The translations under genes and the position numbers were made by a program. From contig NZ_JAAQRO010000022.1 in the NCBI RefSeq assembly GCF_012070565.1, positions 342,270 through 406,269 of the forward strand: a stretch of DNA of 64,000 bases, in the 5' to 3' direction. Each line of letters starts with the position of its first letter. Within the stretch, counting starts at the first letter, position 1. This DNA comes from Anaerosporobacter faecicola (GTDB taxonomy: Bacteria > Bacillota > Clostridia > Lachnospirales > Lachnospiraceae). Shown here one piece after another: positions 45,256 to 52,917 of this stretch. Below the pieces are notes generated by a model. It saw only the letters and a program-made list of their open reading frames with translations. It was not told where the DNA came from and ran no database searches.

Positions 45256-46725
45256 TTAAGCTACTTTCTCTAAAATCCAATATGTCTTATTATAATTTGG
45301 TGATTGTCTCTTCTTTTCTCTATCACTAATCAGCCTAAAATTAATATGATTTTCTTCAAAATGTTCATTTATCTTATTTACCCCCAAGGACTTTCTCAAC
45401 CCATACTCCCTGATTAATAAACCTTTCAACATTTGTTGTTCTTCCTTAAACAATTGCTTGCCCATAAAATTATCAATTATGTTCTTAATTATTAATCCGT
45501 CTTTTACAAGTTCATCATAGTTATAGATTACCGCACTCGGAAAATACTTTTTCAGAGCAACCTTGAAGCCTACCTCAATAATATTTTGATACATATCATA
45601 ATTGTATTGTAAATTTGCAACTGCACACGAATTTAATTTCAATATTAATTCATTTTGATTATTATCTGACGCAATCTGGCTTGTTAGTAAGAAATCATGG
45701 GATTGATGTATTGTTTCATATCCATATTTCTGTTCATATTCTAAATAGCCAAGTTGTTCAAACTCCTCAATCATGTTAAGCTTATTATCATATTTCATGA
45801 AACGGTTAATAATCTTTTGATAACTTGGTTGATTAACAAATAGTACAACTTCACCATCTCTAATTCTAGCCGAAGATTGAGCTATTAGTTCCAAATCATC
45901 TATTCCATCTAGAACAATAGTTTTAATATTTGGGTCTTTAATTTCTACCCCTTCACAAATTAATGAAGTTGAAATAAGTAGATCTGATTCAAACGTATTA
46001 TTTTCAGTTATCTTGGAAAACTCACTGCTATCCTTTTTATTAGCAGTCATAAAATATGTCTTTGCATTTATTTTATTTTTAAACTCTTGGCCTATTTTTT
46101 TATCTCCAACTATCATTAATACTTTTTGACCCTTGCTTATTTTTTCTTCAATCACTGATTTAATCAAATCCTTATCTTGATAGCAATAGATTTCTTTCAC
46201 GTTACTATGATTGTAATCTGCTTGTTTTAAACAAGTCATCTTATTCTTCCAAGGCAAGTAACTAAATGATTCATACGTTCCAGTCAAGAATACTTTCACT
46301 GCCGTATTATTATCATTCAGATACTCATAAAAATAAACAGTATTAGGATTCATACTACTATCTTTAACGAAATAATGTGCTTCATCGCAAATAATATAAT
46401 CATAATCATCAATAAAAGAAGTTCTTCCATTCTTGACCATTTGTTCTAATGACTGATATGATTGTATCTCAAATATATCACCTTTGAACTTCTTGACACA
46501 TTCTTCTTTATATGATTGTAGATAATGATTTTGCTGTCCTTTTATAGCTATTCTATGCACAACTAACAATACCTTCTTATTATTTTCAATGGCATATGGT
46601 AGTAGCTTATTCCTTGTCCAAAAGTTTTTACCACTCCCCATTTCTGAACCAATTAAGTAGTTCTGTCCTGTTTTTAGTTTTTTTATAATATCACATGTGA
46701 CGATATCACTAACATATGTTTTCAT
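45256..46725 (-). CDS. DEAD/DEAH helicase-like protein of the element
   Basis: A 489-residue SF2-type ATPase. Walker A GSEMGSGKN (26-34), motif Ia LLVVHRIA, Walker B CDEAH (113-117), motif III-like FLTGTYES, motif IV region KVLMIVGDKK, motif V SLICEGVEI and motif VI-like IAQSSARIRDG. The C-terminal 150 residues are unassigned and could bind DNA. Proteins of this form are found in phages, satellites and plasmids as replication helicases. GGAGG stands 9 nt before ATG. No primase or capsid genes accompany it. Confidence 0.8.
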   Translation of the reverse strand: MKTYVSDIVTCDIIKKLKTGQNYLIGSEMGSGKNFWTRNKLLPYAIENNKKVLLVVHRIAIKGQQNHYLQSYKEECVKKFKGDIFEIQSYQSLEQMVKNGRTSFIDDYDYIICDEAHYFVKDSSMNPNTVYFYEYLNDNNTAVKVFLTGTYESFSYLPWKNKMTCLKQADYNHSNVKEIYCYQDKDLIKSVIEEKISKGQKVLMIVGDKKIGQEFKNKINAKTYFMTANKKDSSEFSKITENNTFESDLLISTSLICEGVEIKDPNIKTIVLDGIDDLELIAQSSARIRDGEVVLFVNQPSYQKIINRFMKYDNKLNMIEEFEQLGYLEYEQKYGYETIHQSHDFLLTSQIASDNNQNELILKLNSCAVANLQYNYDMYQNIIEVGFKVALKKYFPSAVIYNYDELVKDGLIIKNIIDNFMGKQLFKEEQQMLKGLLIREYGLRKSLGVNKINEHFEENHINFRLISDREKKRQSPNYNKTYWILEKVA

Positions 46726-46774
46726 TTTACTAATCCTCCAATAATTTATACTTAAGGCAAGTCCTTATATTTTT

Positions 46775-46802
46775 ATTATATAATTAGATTTTGGATAGTA
46801 AA
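46775..46802 (-). promoter_or_regulatory. Promoter of the helicase gene
   Basis: On the minus strand TTTACT (46797-46802) and TATAAT (46775-46780) are 16 bp apart, within the context AAGTTTACT that is shared with the recombinase operon promoter. Confidence 0.65.
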
Positions 46803-46831
46803 CTTAAGCATAAAAAAGAGTAATATAATAA

Positions 46832-47401
46832 TTACTCTCTTAATATTAATTGCTGTTCCCTTATTAACTTATCTAATGTAGGACGTGATATCTGTAATTG
46901 TTTTGCAAGTTCGCTTTTATTCACTTCACGATTCATATATCTTTGATAGTGCTCTTTAAAATTAGTAATCTTTACTTCTTTTCTTCCCTTATATTTTCCC
47001 TGTTTCTTCGCAATCGCAATACCTTCTCTTTGACGTTCAAGAAGATTCATTCTTTCAAATTCATTTATAGCTGCAATCATTGTTAGCATTAATTTTCCTG
47101 TTGGAGTTGATGTATCAAGATTCTCTTTAGTACTAACAAGACTGATTCCTTTATTATTAAAAAGCTCTACCAATTCCAACAGATCTTTTGTGCTTCTTGC
47201 TAATCTACTAAAATCATGGATATATACCGTATCCCCTTCTCTTATATAGTCTATCATATTTTGAAGTTCTGGTCGGTTTGTATCTTTTGCACTTACCTTT
47301 TCCATAAACCATTTATCTATCTGATATTTATTAAGCGACTCGATTTGTCTTGCTTCATTTTGTTCTACTGTTGATACTCTCACATATGCAATATTAGCCA
47401 T
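46832..47401 (-). CDS. Small serine recombinase (resolvase/invertase)
   Basis: A 189-residue recombinase. Nucleophile Ser10 in AYVRVSTVEQNEARQ, then VYIHDFSRLARSTKDLLELV, TPTGKLMLTMIAAINEFERMN, the long E-helix, and a C-terminal HTH (KSELAKQLQISRPTLDKLI). It is of the normal length for resolvases and invertases. It probably resolves multimers of the excised element or flips a segment. The short palindromes just upstream (47487-47582) are candidate binding sites. Confidence 0.93.
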   Translation of the reverse strand: MANIAYVRVSTVEQNEARQIESLNKYQIDKWFMEKVSAKDTNRPELQNMIDYIREGDTVYIHDFSRLARSTKDLLELVELFNNKGISLVSTKENLDTSTPTGKLMLTMIAAINEFERMNLLERQREGIAIAKKQGKYKGRKEVKITNFKEHYQRYMNREVNKSELAKQLQISRPTLDKLIREQQLILRE

Positions 47402-47486
47402 AATCCATTCACCTTGCTGTTGTATTTTTCCATTAATAATATTATATATAGTTTTTTTGATTTCGTAAATATAAACTTTTAATGTG

Positions 47487-47582
47487 ATTTACATAATGTA
47501 AATTTATATAGAATACAACTCTATTTTTACATATCAAACTGTACTTCACCATGTAAATTTGGATTAGGTTCTATTTTTACAT
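47487..47582. promoter_or_regulatory. Cluster of TTTACAT/ATGTAAA sites
   Basis: ATTTACATAATGTAAAT is a perfect 17-bp palindrome (47487-47503). CTATTTTTACAT occurs twice, exactly 50 bp apart (47521-47532 and 47571-47582), and ATGTAAAT once more (47551-47558). Lying 85-180 bp upstream of the small recombinase gene, it may be a res-type site or an operator. The HEPN operon promoter carries the same motif (ACATGTAAATGT at 50763-50774). The remaining 47583-47841 stretch shows no supported gene. Confidence 0.55.
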
Positions 47583-47841
47583 TCCCTCCTATGATCAAAA
47601 TTCCTATAATTATGGTCATTACTCACTCTTATCATCAAGGAATACCAAATGTATGTTTTCATGACTTATATTACACGAGCTGATATATTATTGAGTCATA
47701 TCATTTCATTGCATATACACCAATTCTATGGCTTTCTGGAGTAATATTATATTGTCCCTGAACGGATATATATTCTCAAATTGCACTCAGGGCTTCATCT
47801 CTTATAATGGTTCATCAATATATCGCCACCTAATAACCATA

Positions 47842-47898
47842 AAAAAGAGGTACCTTGAAATCCACACTGAGAGAATATCCATGTGCACACAAGGTACC
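47842..47898 (-). terminator. Terminator of the HEPN operon
   Basis: On the minus strand GGTACCTTG and CAAGGTACC pair perfectly around about 32 bases and are followed by TCTTTTTT. It closes the three-gene operon 27 nt past the membrane-protein stop. Confidence 0.8.
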
Positions 47899-47925
47899 AA
47901 ATCATCTTTTATGTTCAAAAGGTAA

Positions 47926-48711
47926 TTAACTATTCTTTTTAAGATATTGATTAACAAACTCTATTGTAACATTCATTAATTTTTCTGTTTCTGGAAAAAA
48001 TTCAGATGCTAATCGTCCTTGTAATCCATTATGTACGTACTCTAACTGTTTAATCACAAATTGCGCTTCATTTATAGGCTCTAAATGTACCTTTAGTATG
48101 TAATAACATTCACAAGCTATTGTTCTATTAACCTTATTATTCTGTATTTCATTTTGTTTATCCTCAATTTTCTTATCTACAACAGCCTTTTCTGTATCAT
48201 AAGAATCTTTTTCCATTGATAATCTAATTATAGAATCAGTGTCATTAGGATCTACTTTAACTAATTTATCATTAACAAGACGTAAATCACTTATTATAGT
48301 ACTAGAATCTCTCATTAATTGTGTTAAATCGCTATTTAACCTTTCTGATTCTCGGCATCCCCATAAATAACTGTTTATGTCTGTGATATATCTAGACATA
48401 TAGACAATTATCTCATCAACAAACTTCTTTCTGTCGTCATAAAGTTTATTCTTTTGAGCATCGAGTTGTATTTTGCGTGTTTCCTTAGTTGTTATATATA
48501 CAGCCACTAGTGTTCCGGCTCCACCAATTATTCCCCCCAGAAAACTTCCAAAAAAACTACTCCAGTCACTATTATCTAAGGCAGATGCAAACTCATTTCG
48601 AAAAATTAGAAATTCCAAACTCAAAGGTATTGTAAATGACAACAGAAAAATACAGATTACGAAGCTTAAAACTTTATGTTTATTAATCCAATTAACTAAT
48701 TTCTTCTTCAT
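47926..48711 (-). CDS. Membrane protein, third gene of the HEPN operon
   Basis: A 261-residue protein with two N-terminal membrane helices (about 14-34, and 51-71 with SSFFGSFLGGIIGGAGTLVAVYI) followed by a long cytoplasmic coiled-coil region (ETRKIQLDAQKNKL onward). This layout and the Gly-rich second helix recall proteins called putative phage abortive infection membrane proteins (PF16872-type), which is a memory-based likeness. The start at 48711 has GGGGG 5 nt upstream. It lies 45 bp after the HEPN gene and could be a membrane-acting effector or anchor. Confidence 0.65.
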   Translation of the reverse strand: MKKKLVNWINKHKVLSFVICIFLLSFTIPLSLEFLIFRNEFASALDNSDWSSFFGSFLGGIIGGAGTLVAVYITTKETRKIQLDAQKNKLYDDRKKFVDEIIVYMSRYITDINSYLWGCRESERLNSDLTQLMRDSSTIISDLRLVNDKLVKVDPNDTDSIIRLSMEKDSYDTEKAVVDKKIEDKQNEIQNNKVNRTIACECYYILKVHLEPINEAQFVIKQLEYVHNGLQGRLASEFFPETEKLMNVTIEFVNQYLKKNS

Positions 48712-48756
48712 ACGTACCCCCATATGATTTGTACTGTATATAAATAACTTTTAACT

Positions 48757-49347
48757 CTATTTTTCCACACAAGTGTCCATAACCTTTTTCATTAAAATCA
48801 TAGAGAATTTGACACCGTCTTTTTCTGTCAACATATCTTTCAAATATATTCTGGTCTTATATTCCGATAATGTCGGAAAGCGTATCGAAATATATGTCAT
48901 TGTTTTACTCAAATCATCCCAAAAACGATACTTGACAGTATCCTTGTCTGCATATTTCTTGATAAACTTATCGATACTCTGATTTGGTTTATACCAATTA
49001 ACTAGTTCTTCAGATAGCCAAACATCATCCCATGCTGAAAAATACGGGAAATGAGAAAAAATATTTCTAATTGCTTTGAAAAGATCTTTTGCAATAACAG
49101 ACTCCATAAATGGTCTATGTTCTTCTATATCCTTCAAAGCCCATTGTATAGGCTCATATGATTGTACCTCCCCATAAATGCAAAATGCTTCTCTTATTCG
49201 AGAGAACCTATAATAAGAAGATTGGCTATAGAAAATATCCCCTATGAATATTTCATCAAAAATATTGTAAAACTCATTATAAGCTAAATTCAAGAATTGA
49301 ACTTCTGCTTTCGTAGGCCTAGTATTATCATCAGTTTCATACTCCAT
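48757..49347 (-). CDS. HEPN-type putative RNase, second gene of the operon
   Basis: A 196-residue soluble helical protein. It contains RNIFSH at 94-99, the RN-x3-H form of the HEPN ribonuclease motif (R-x4-6-H), placed at the end of a helix (AKDLFKAIRNIFSHF) as in active HEPN toxins. Trp- and Tyr-rich segments follow (YFSAWDDVWLSEELVNWYKP). No named family is recognised beyond the HEPN motif. It lies 22 bp after the larger HEPN gene. The likely action is cleavage of RNA upon activation; this is inferred from one motif. Confidence 0.65.
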   Translation of the reverse strand: MEYETDDNTRPTKAEVQFLNLAYNEFYNIFDEIFIGDIFYSQSSYYRFSRIREAFCIYGEVQSYEPIQWALKDIEEHRPFMESVIAKDLFKAIRNIFSHFPYFSAWDDVWLSEELVNWYKPNQSIDKFIKKYADKDTVKYRFWDDLSKTMTYISIRFPTLSEYKTRIYLKDMLTEKDGVKFSMILMKKVMDTCVEK

Positions 49348-49369
49348 ATACTATCATCCACCCCCCATA

Positions 49370-50629
49370 TTATAATGAAATTCGTTTAACCTCATCAATA
49401 AATGATATAGCTTTATTAATACATTGTTCACATTCGCTTTTGCTAAAAGATGAAACATTATAATCTGCAATCCATCTTTTCTGTTTAACATATAAGAAAT
49501 CATTTACATAACTTATATCTATAATTCCTTGCATTTCAAGTTCTCTTAACTTTAATTCCAATGCTTTATGACTTTCATTGACATTAAGTATTCCTGGTTC
49601 CCAATCATCGAGCTTATTTTTATGTTCTAATAATGCTTTAAGAGCATGCATCATTGAATAATAACTTCTATTTATTACAGATTCATACAAATTTTGTTCT
49701 AATAATGTTTTTGCAGCAAGTAAATCATCCTCCGCTGTTTGTAATTCCATAAGATAATTTACCACAGGCTTGATTAATCCCTGTTCTAAAGATTCACTTT
49801 GTGGATCTAGATTATTATGAAAATCTAATGCACCATCAATAAGTCTATTCTGGATCATCTTTCTTTCATCTTTTACAATTGAATCATCAGCTAATACTGC
49901 ATGTATTGTCTTTATCAATTCATCTGGAGAATTTCCATCCAAATTATAAAAACTATCAAAGATCGGTATGTACTTAATTACATCTGTTTCACTACGCTGT
50001 TTCCATATTCCATTTAATAATGCTATTCTTTTATAAAATTCATTTTCAAAATAATCTATAAAACTATCATATAAGTCTTTATCATCACCATATATAAATC
50101 CTATCAACGTATACATAAATGCACTTCTAAATGAATTTAATAAGGATTGTCTCTGCTTATTAGCATCACTTACCCATGATCCAAGATCTATCCTTATATC
50201 GCCAAAATCAAAACAATTAATAATATCTGAATAATTACTTTTTAGTAAGTCTATCGTTATATCTTCCCATGTATCTACTCTTACTTGTTGTATGTAATCT
50301 TCTTTAATATTAAATTCTATATGTCCTTGATTATTAACGATGTCAATGCCAAACTGGTCTATGAAGTCATTAATATTCCTGCTCTGATGACTTATTCTAG
50401 GTGTATTATTAAGGAAAAGACTAAAAAGTGTTTTATATTCGTCATCTGTAAATTGCACGCCATAAGCATATTTTTCTAGTAAATTTATCTCAGTCTTATC
50501 TTTAATATCTTTTAAATATAAAAGATTTACACCCCTAGGCAAATCTATACTACTTTTCCCCTTTTCTCCATCAATAATAATACCTACAATTTTTGGAAAT
50601 ATGCTTGTATCAATAGTAATCTTTTTCAT
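49370..50629 (-). CDS. HEPN-domain protein, first gene of the operon
   Basis: A 419-residue soluble protein. Residues 298-415 form a COG1895-type HEPN domain: AEDDLLAAKTLLEQNLYES, then NRSYYSMMHALKALLEH with Arg321 and His328 (R-x6-H), and KRWIADYNVSSFSKSEC with a last helix ISFIDEVKRI. The N-terminal 290 residues are unassigned, with mixed strands (to about 115) and helices, and may be the sensor. Start at 50629: GAGGTGAT stands before the ATG; the longer reading lacks a site. Promoter at 50742-50771. Confidence 0.75.
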   Translation of the reverse strand: MKKITIDTSIFPKIVGIIIDGEKGKSSIDLPRGVNLLYLKDIKDKTEINLLEKYAYGVQFTDDEYKTLFSLFLNNTPRISHQSRNINDFIDQFGIDIVNNQGHIEFNIKEDYIQQVRVDTWEDITIDLLKSNYSDIINCFDFGDIRIDLGSWVSDANKQRQSLLNSFRSAFMYTLIGFIYGDDKDLYDSFIDYFENEFYKRIALLNGIWKQRSETDVIKYIPIFDSFYNLDGNSPDELIKTIHAVLADDSIVKDERKMIQNRLIDGALDFHNNLDPQSESLEQGLIKPVVNYLMELQTAEDDLLAAKTLLEQNLYESVINRSYYSMMHALKALLEHKNKLDDWEPGILNVNESHKALELKLRELEMQGIIDISYVNDFLYVKQKRWIADYNVSSFSKSECEQCINKAISFIDEVKRISL

Positions 50630-50741
50630 ATCTATCACCTCATAATATATTTTATACAAATTTCATAGTTTACTTTCTATATTTCATTCTGTTCACTTGA
50701 TTTAACTATCAATGACTAATAAATTATCAATGTATATATTT

Positions 50742-50774
50742 ATTATACATCGTACTTCATTGACATGTAAATGT
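50742..50774 (-). promoter_or_regulatory. Promoter of the HEPN operon with a TTTACAT dyad
   Basis: On the minus strand TTTACA (50766-50771) and TATAAT (50742-50747) are 18 bp apart. The -35 is embedded in ACATTTACATGT, an inverted ACAT/ATGT motif like those before the small recombinase gene. Confidence 0.6.
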
Positions 50775-50863
50775 TTACCTCCACGGCAAAATATAGATTA
50801 CAGTACAATACCTTACTCTATATAGATTTTAAGATAAAGCAAGGAATTGTATCTGGCTGTTTA

Positions 50864-51076
50864 CTACTTCATTATCATCTTCCTAAAATCTGGCGTCTTA
50901 TCTTCTCTAATCTTCCTATATGTCTTTTCATCAATCTGATAGTACTCTTTACTTTTAGTGACGATATAATACCCCAATACCTCACGTGTTATATGATCCA
51001 TTTTCTTAAATACCTCTATTTCATTAACATTTTCAACTTCAATAGTCTTCTTGACCTGAATACAATACTTATTCAT
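50864..51076 (-). CDS. Small 70-aa basic protein of the element
   Basis: A 70-residue soluble protein with alternating Lys/Glu, starting YCIQVKKTIEVENVNEIEV and ending DKTPDFRKMIMK. GAGG is 7 nt before ATG. No family recognised. It is the first gene inside the right end of the element, reads inward and is separate from the HEPN operon. Likely an element regulator or a small accessory protein; unproved. Confidence 0.55.
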   Translation of the reverse strand: MNKYCIQVKKTIEVENVNEIEVFKKMDHITREVLGYYIVTKSKEYYQIDEKTYRKIREDKTPDFRKMIMK

Positions 51077-51228
51077 TCAAAATCCTCACTTTTCATATAT
51101 GCTCTTTCCCCTACTCCCCTAGCTTCTTCTTTGCTTATTTTCGTTTCACTTGATCTGTTCATGGAATGCTCATTCAATATCTTATTTTGTTACAGTAATT
51201 ATTAAAATATTACCGGTCTACTAGATTC

Positions 51229-51312
51229 CGAGGTAAATCAAAAATACCTTACCTTATTCCAGCAAAAATTACTGAAACAAGATAAGGTATCTCATAATAT
51301 TACCGTATATAC
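51229..51312. repeat. Hairpin repeat shared with 54.4 kb, copy A
   Basis: ATACCTTACCTTATTCC and the partner ending AGATAAGGTAT form a stem; on the minus strand it ends in TATTTTTG, so it could terminate leftward transcription. The whole segment, including CATAATATTA and CGTATATACTG, matches 54400-54489 closely. Confidence 0.65.
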
Positions 51313-51419
51313 TGAGTCCGTCGGTTTTTTACAACTTCTATTCATACTGATATAATCACATTAGTTTTACCATAACTAGTCTGTCCATCATGTTTCCTGT
51401 ACTAATGCTTACCCACTCT

Positions 51420-51640
51420 TTCAAGTGCCAAACTACCACCACAACCGTTTGTTTAAAGGATATTGGTGCGTTGCTCCACCGATCAAGCAGCTACTACCTT
51501 TACACTTGATGCAATAGAAGGAACTCACAAGTGAATAACTGCTTTGTTGATTTATCGCGGCGGCTCAACTAACCTTTTACGTTTTAAACTGTCACGGCAT
51601 CCAGTCGCGACAGACCCTGATTTTACTGACTTTCTATGTA
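51420..51640 (-). ncRNA. Candidate structured RNA inside the right end of the element
   Basis: A GC-richer island without a convincing gene, holding successive short stems: CTGTC-x-CG with CG-x-GACAG (51589-51613), GTTGA with TCAAC (51546-51569), ATCAAG with CTTGAT (51482-51510) and GTG/CAC (51466-51479). The stems are close together and in order on the minus strand, reading inward from the attachment site. A transfer or packaging origin is another possible reading. An open stretch of about 45 codons over 51360-51490 (minus) lacks a start with a ribosome site. Confidence 0.4.
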
Positions 51641-51683
51641 GGTAAAGTAATAATACCATCACCAATGACAGGTGGAATAACCA
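51639..51683. other. Right attachment junction of the integrative element
   Basis: Reading left to right: element arm TAGGTAAAGTAATAATACC (from 51639), then CATCA, the shared core CCAATGACA (51662-51670), then chromosomal yyaL (GGTGGAATAACC). Distance between the two core copies is 11,408 bp, the expected size of the excised element. Confidence 0.85.
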
Positions 51684-51838
51684 ATGCTTAGGAAGATTGG
51701 CTTGTCTTCGGACTCTGCTTTTTCAAATACTTCCTCACACCATGGATACCAGTTTACTGGGTTGTGGGCATGTTGAAGGAGATAAGGGGATTTTTCCTTA
51801 ATTAGGTGGTTGGGTTTTCTATTTTTCGCTTCTTTCAT
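51659..51838 (-). pseudogene. yyaL: yyaL true 5' end, stranded beyond the element
   Basis: ATG at 51838, preceded by AAGGAG, opens the YyaL N terminus ([18 protein letters not shown], then [15 protein letters not shown]) and meets a TGA contributed by the element right after CHW. Joined at the shared core to 38370-40262 it gives one continuous reading frame. It lies 97 bp after the MBL-fold gene on the same strand and was probably cotranscribed with it. Confidence 0.88.
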
Positions 51839-51934
51839 TCACAATCTGCTCCTTACTTTTTCATTTAGTGTTCGCTTACTAAATGGAAAGTATGCAAAAT
51901 GCATAAGCAGCATTCCAAAGGTTATTTGAGCTTG

Positions 51935-52579
51935 CTAATTGTTCTTCAATAATCCCTCTCTAAAAAAAGTTGGTTTCCCATGTCCATAATAGATTACTTT
52001 CGGATTCAAGCTCTGTATTCGCGCAACCGTCTCCCTTGCTTGTTCCGCATTTTCAAAACACCATGTCTCAGAAGGAGAGATTATATTCTGCATTGCATCT
52101 CCTACAAACATCTCCCCAGACGATAGAAAAATCCCAACCGATCCTCTTGTATGTCCTGGAAGTGCAATTACTTTACCGTTAATACCGTATTGTGATAACG
52201 ACATTCCATTTTCGATCAAAACATCTACTTTGGTTTGTTCTATTTCATTCCGTCCAATATTCTGATTTGATGCCCATGCATAAAATTTCCCCCAAATACC
52301 TTTTCCATATACTTTACGTCTTCTTCCATTTTCCAAAAGTTCTGCATCCTCTTTGGTAATTCCTATGGAACAGCCCAGTTCCCTTGCTATGTACGATGCA
52401 TTATGGCAATGGTCAAAATGTCCATGGGATAGTACGATTAGGTTTACTTTGGCATCTTTACAATGCGCCAATACCTTATCTCGATACTTCCTTGTTCCCG
52501 TATCAAAAAGAATACTTCTGTCTTCCCCTCGTATTAGATATGCATTCGCTGTACCACATGTAATTATCTCTGTTTTCAT
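51935..52579 (-). CDS. MBL-fold metallo-hydrolase
   Basis: A 214-residue metallo-beta-lactamase-fold hydrolase. Metal ligands: SHGHFDH (His52, His54, Asp56, His57), His in PGHTRGSVG, Asp in FVGDAMQN and His in YYGHGKPT. The order and length fit the glyoxalase-II-like/YqgX-type group; the substrate is unknown. The leader at 52643-52722 carries its likely promoter. Confidence 0.9.
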   Translation of the reverse strand: MKTEIITCGTANAYLIRGEDRSILFDTGTRKYRDKVLAHCKDAKVNLIVLSHGHFDHCHNASYIARELGCSIGITKEDAELLENGRRRKVYGKGIWGKFYAWASNQNIGRNEIEQTKVDVLIENGMSLSQYGINGKVIALPGHTRGSVGIFLSSGEMFVGDAMQNIISPSETWCFENAEQARETVARIQSLNPKVIYYGHGKPTFFREGLLKNN

Positions 52580-52642
52580 CTTCTTTTTCCTTATTCCTTC
52601 TCATCTGTTTATCGTATCAACCAAGTTCCACTACATGCATTA

Positions 52643-52722
52643 TCCTATTTCTTTCTATGAAAACTTACTGTAAAATCCATTTATATTTATTATACCATAT
52701 GATTCTATTATTAAAAATGCTT
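52643..52722 (-). repeat. Repeated promoter/leader segment, copy 2
   Basis: The 80-bp partner of 38092-38169. It includes GGTATAAT on the minus strand and the leader TTTCATAGAAAGAAATAGGA, and differs by a four-base insertion beside the -10 and a few substitutions. Confidence 0.75.
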
Positions 52723-52850
52723 TAAGAAACACTGACATCGCAAATATTTTAGGTGCTAATGTTGTATGTTTCCCCAATAATGTTCTAGATCACATCCACC
52801 AATAAAAAGATTTCCAACTCTCCATTGACTATTTTTCTCCAAATTTTGCA

Positions 52851-52879
52851 TTTACTAATCGACAAAATGAATGTATAAT
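52851..52879 (+). promoter_or_regulatory. Promoter of the chemoreceptor gene
   Basis: TTTACT (52851-52856) and TATAAT (52874-52879) are 17 bp apart, 39 nt before the ATG, which has AAAGGAGGG upstream. No riboswitch-like fold is seen in this short leader. Confidence 0.6.
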
Positions 52880-52917
52880 ATTGGATAAGATACTTATTTT
52901 TACAAAGGAGGGTTTTT

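Noticed and set aside
47728..47925. 65-aa frame on the plus strand after the HEPN operon
   Set aside because: It lies across the operon terminator and has no ribosome site.
50771..51205. 144-aa open frame on the plus strand
   Set aside because: It overlaps the 70-aa gene, which has a good ribosome site on the other strand, and its composition is Leu/Ile/Ser-rich like a reverse-strand shadow.
51360..51490. About 45 open codons on the minus strand within the structured island
   Set aside because: No start codon with a ribosome site; the overlapping stems explain the sequence better.
52801..52917. Cyclic-di-GMP or other riboswitch before the chemoreceptor gene
   Set aside because: The leader is under 40 nt after the promoter and has no matching fold.
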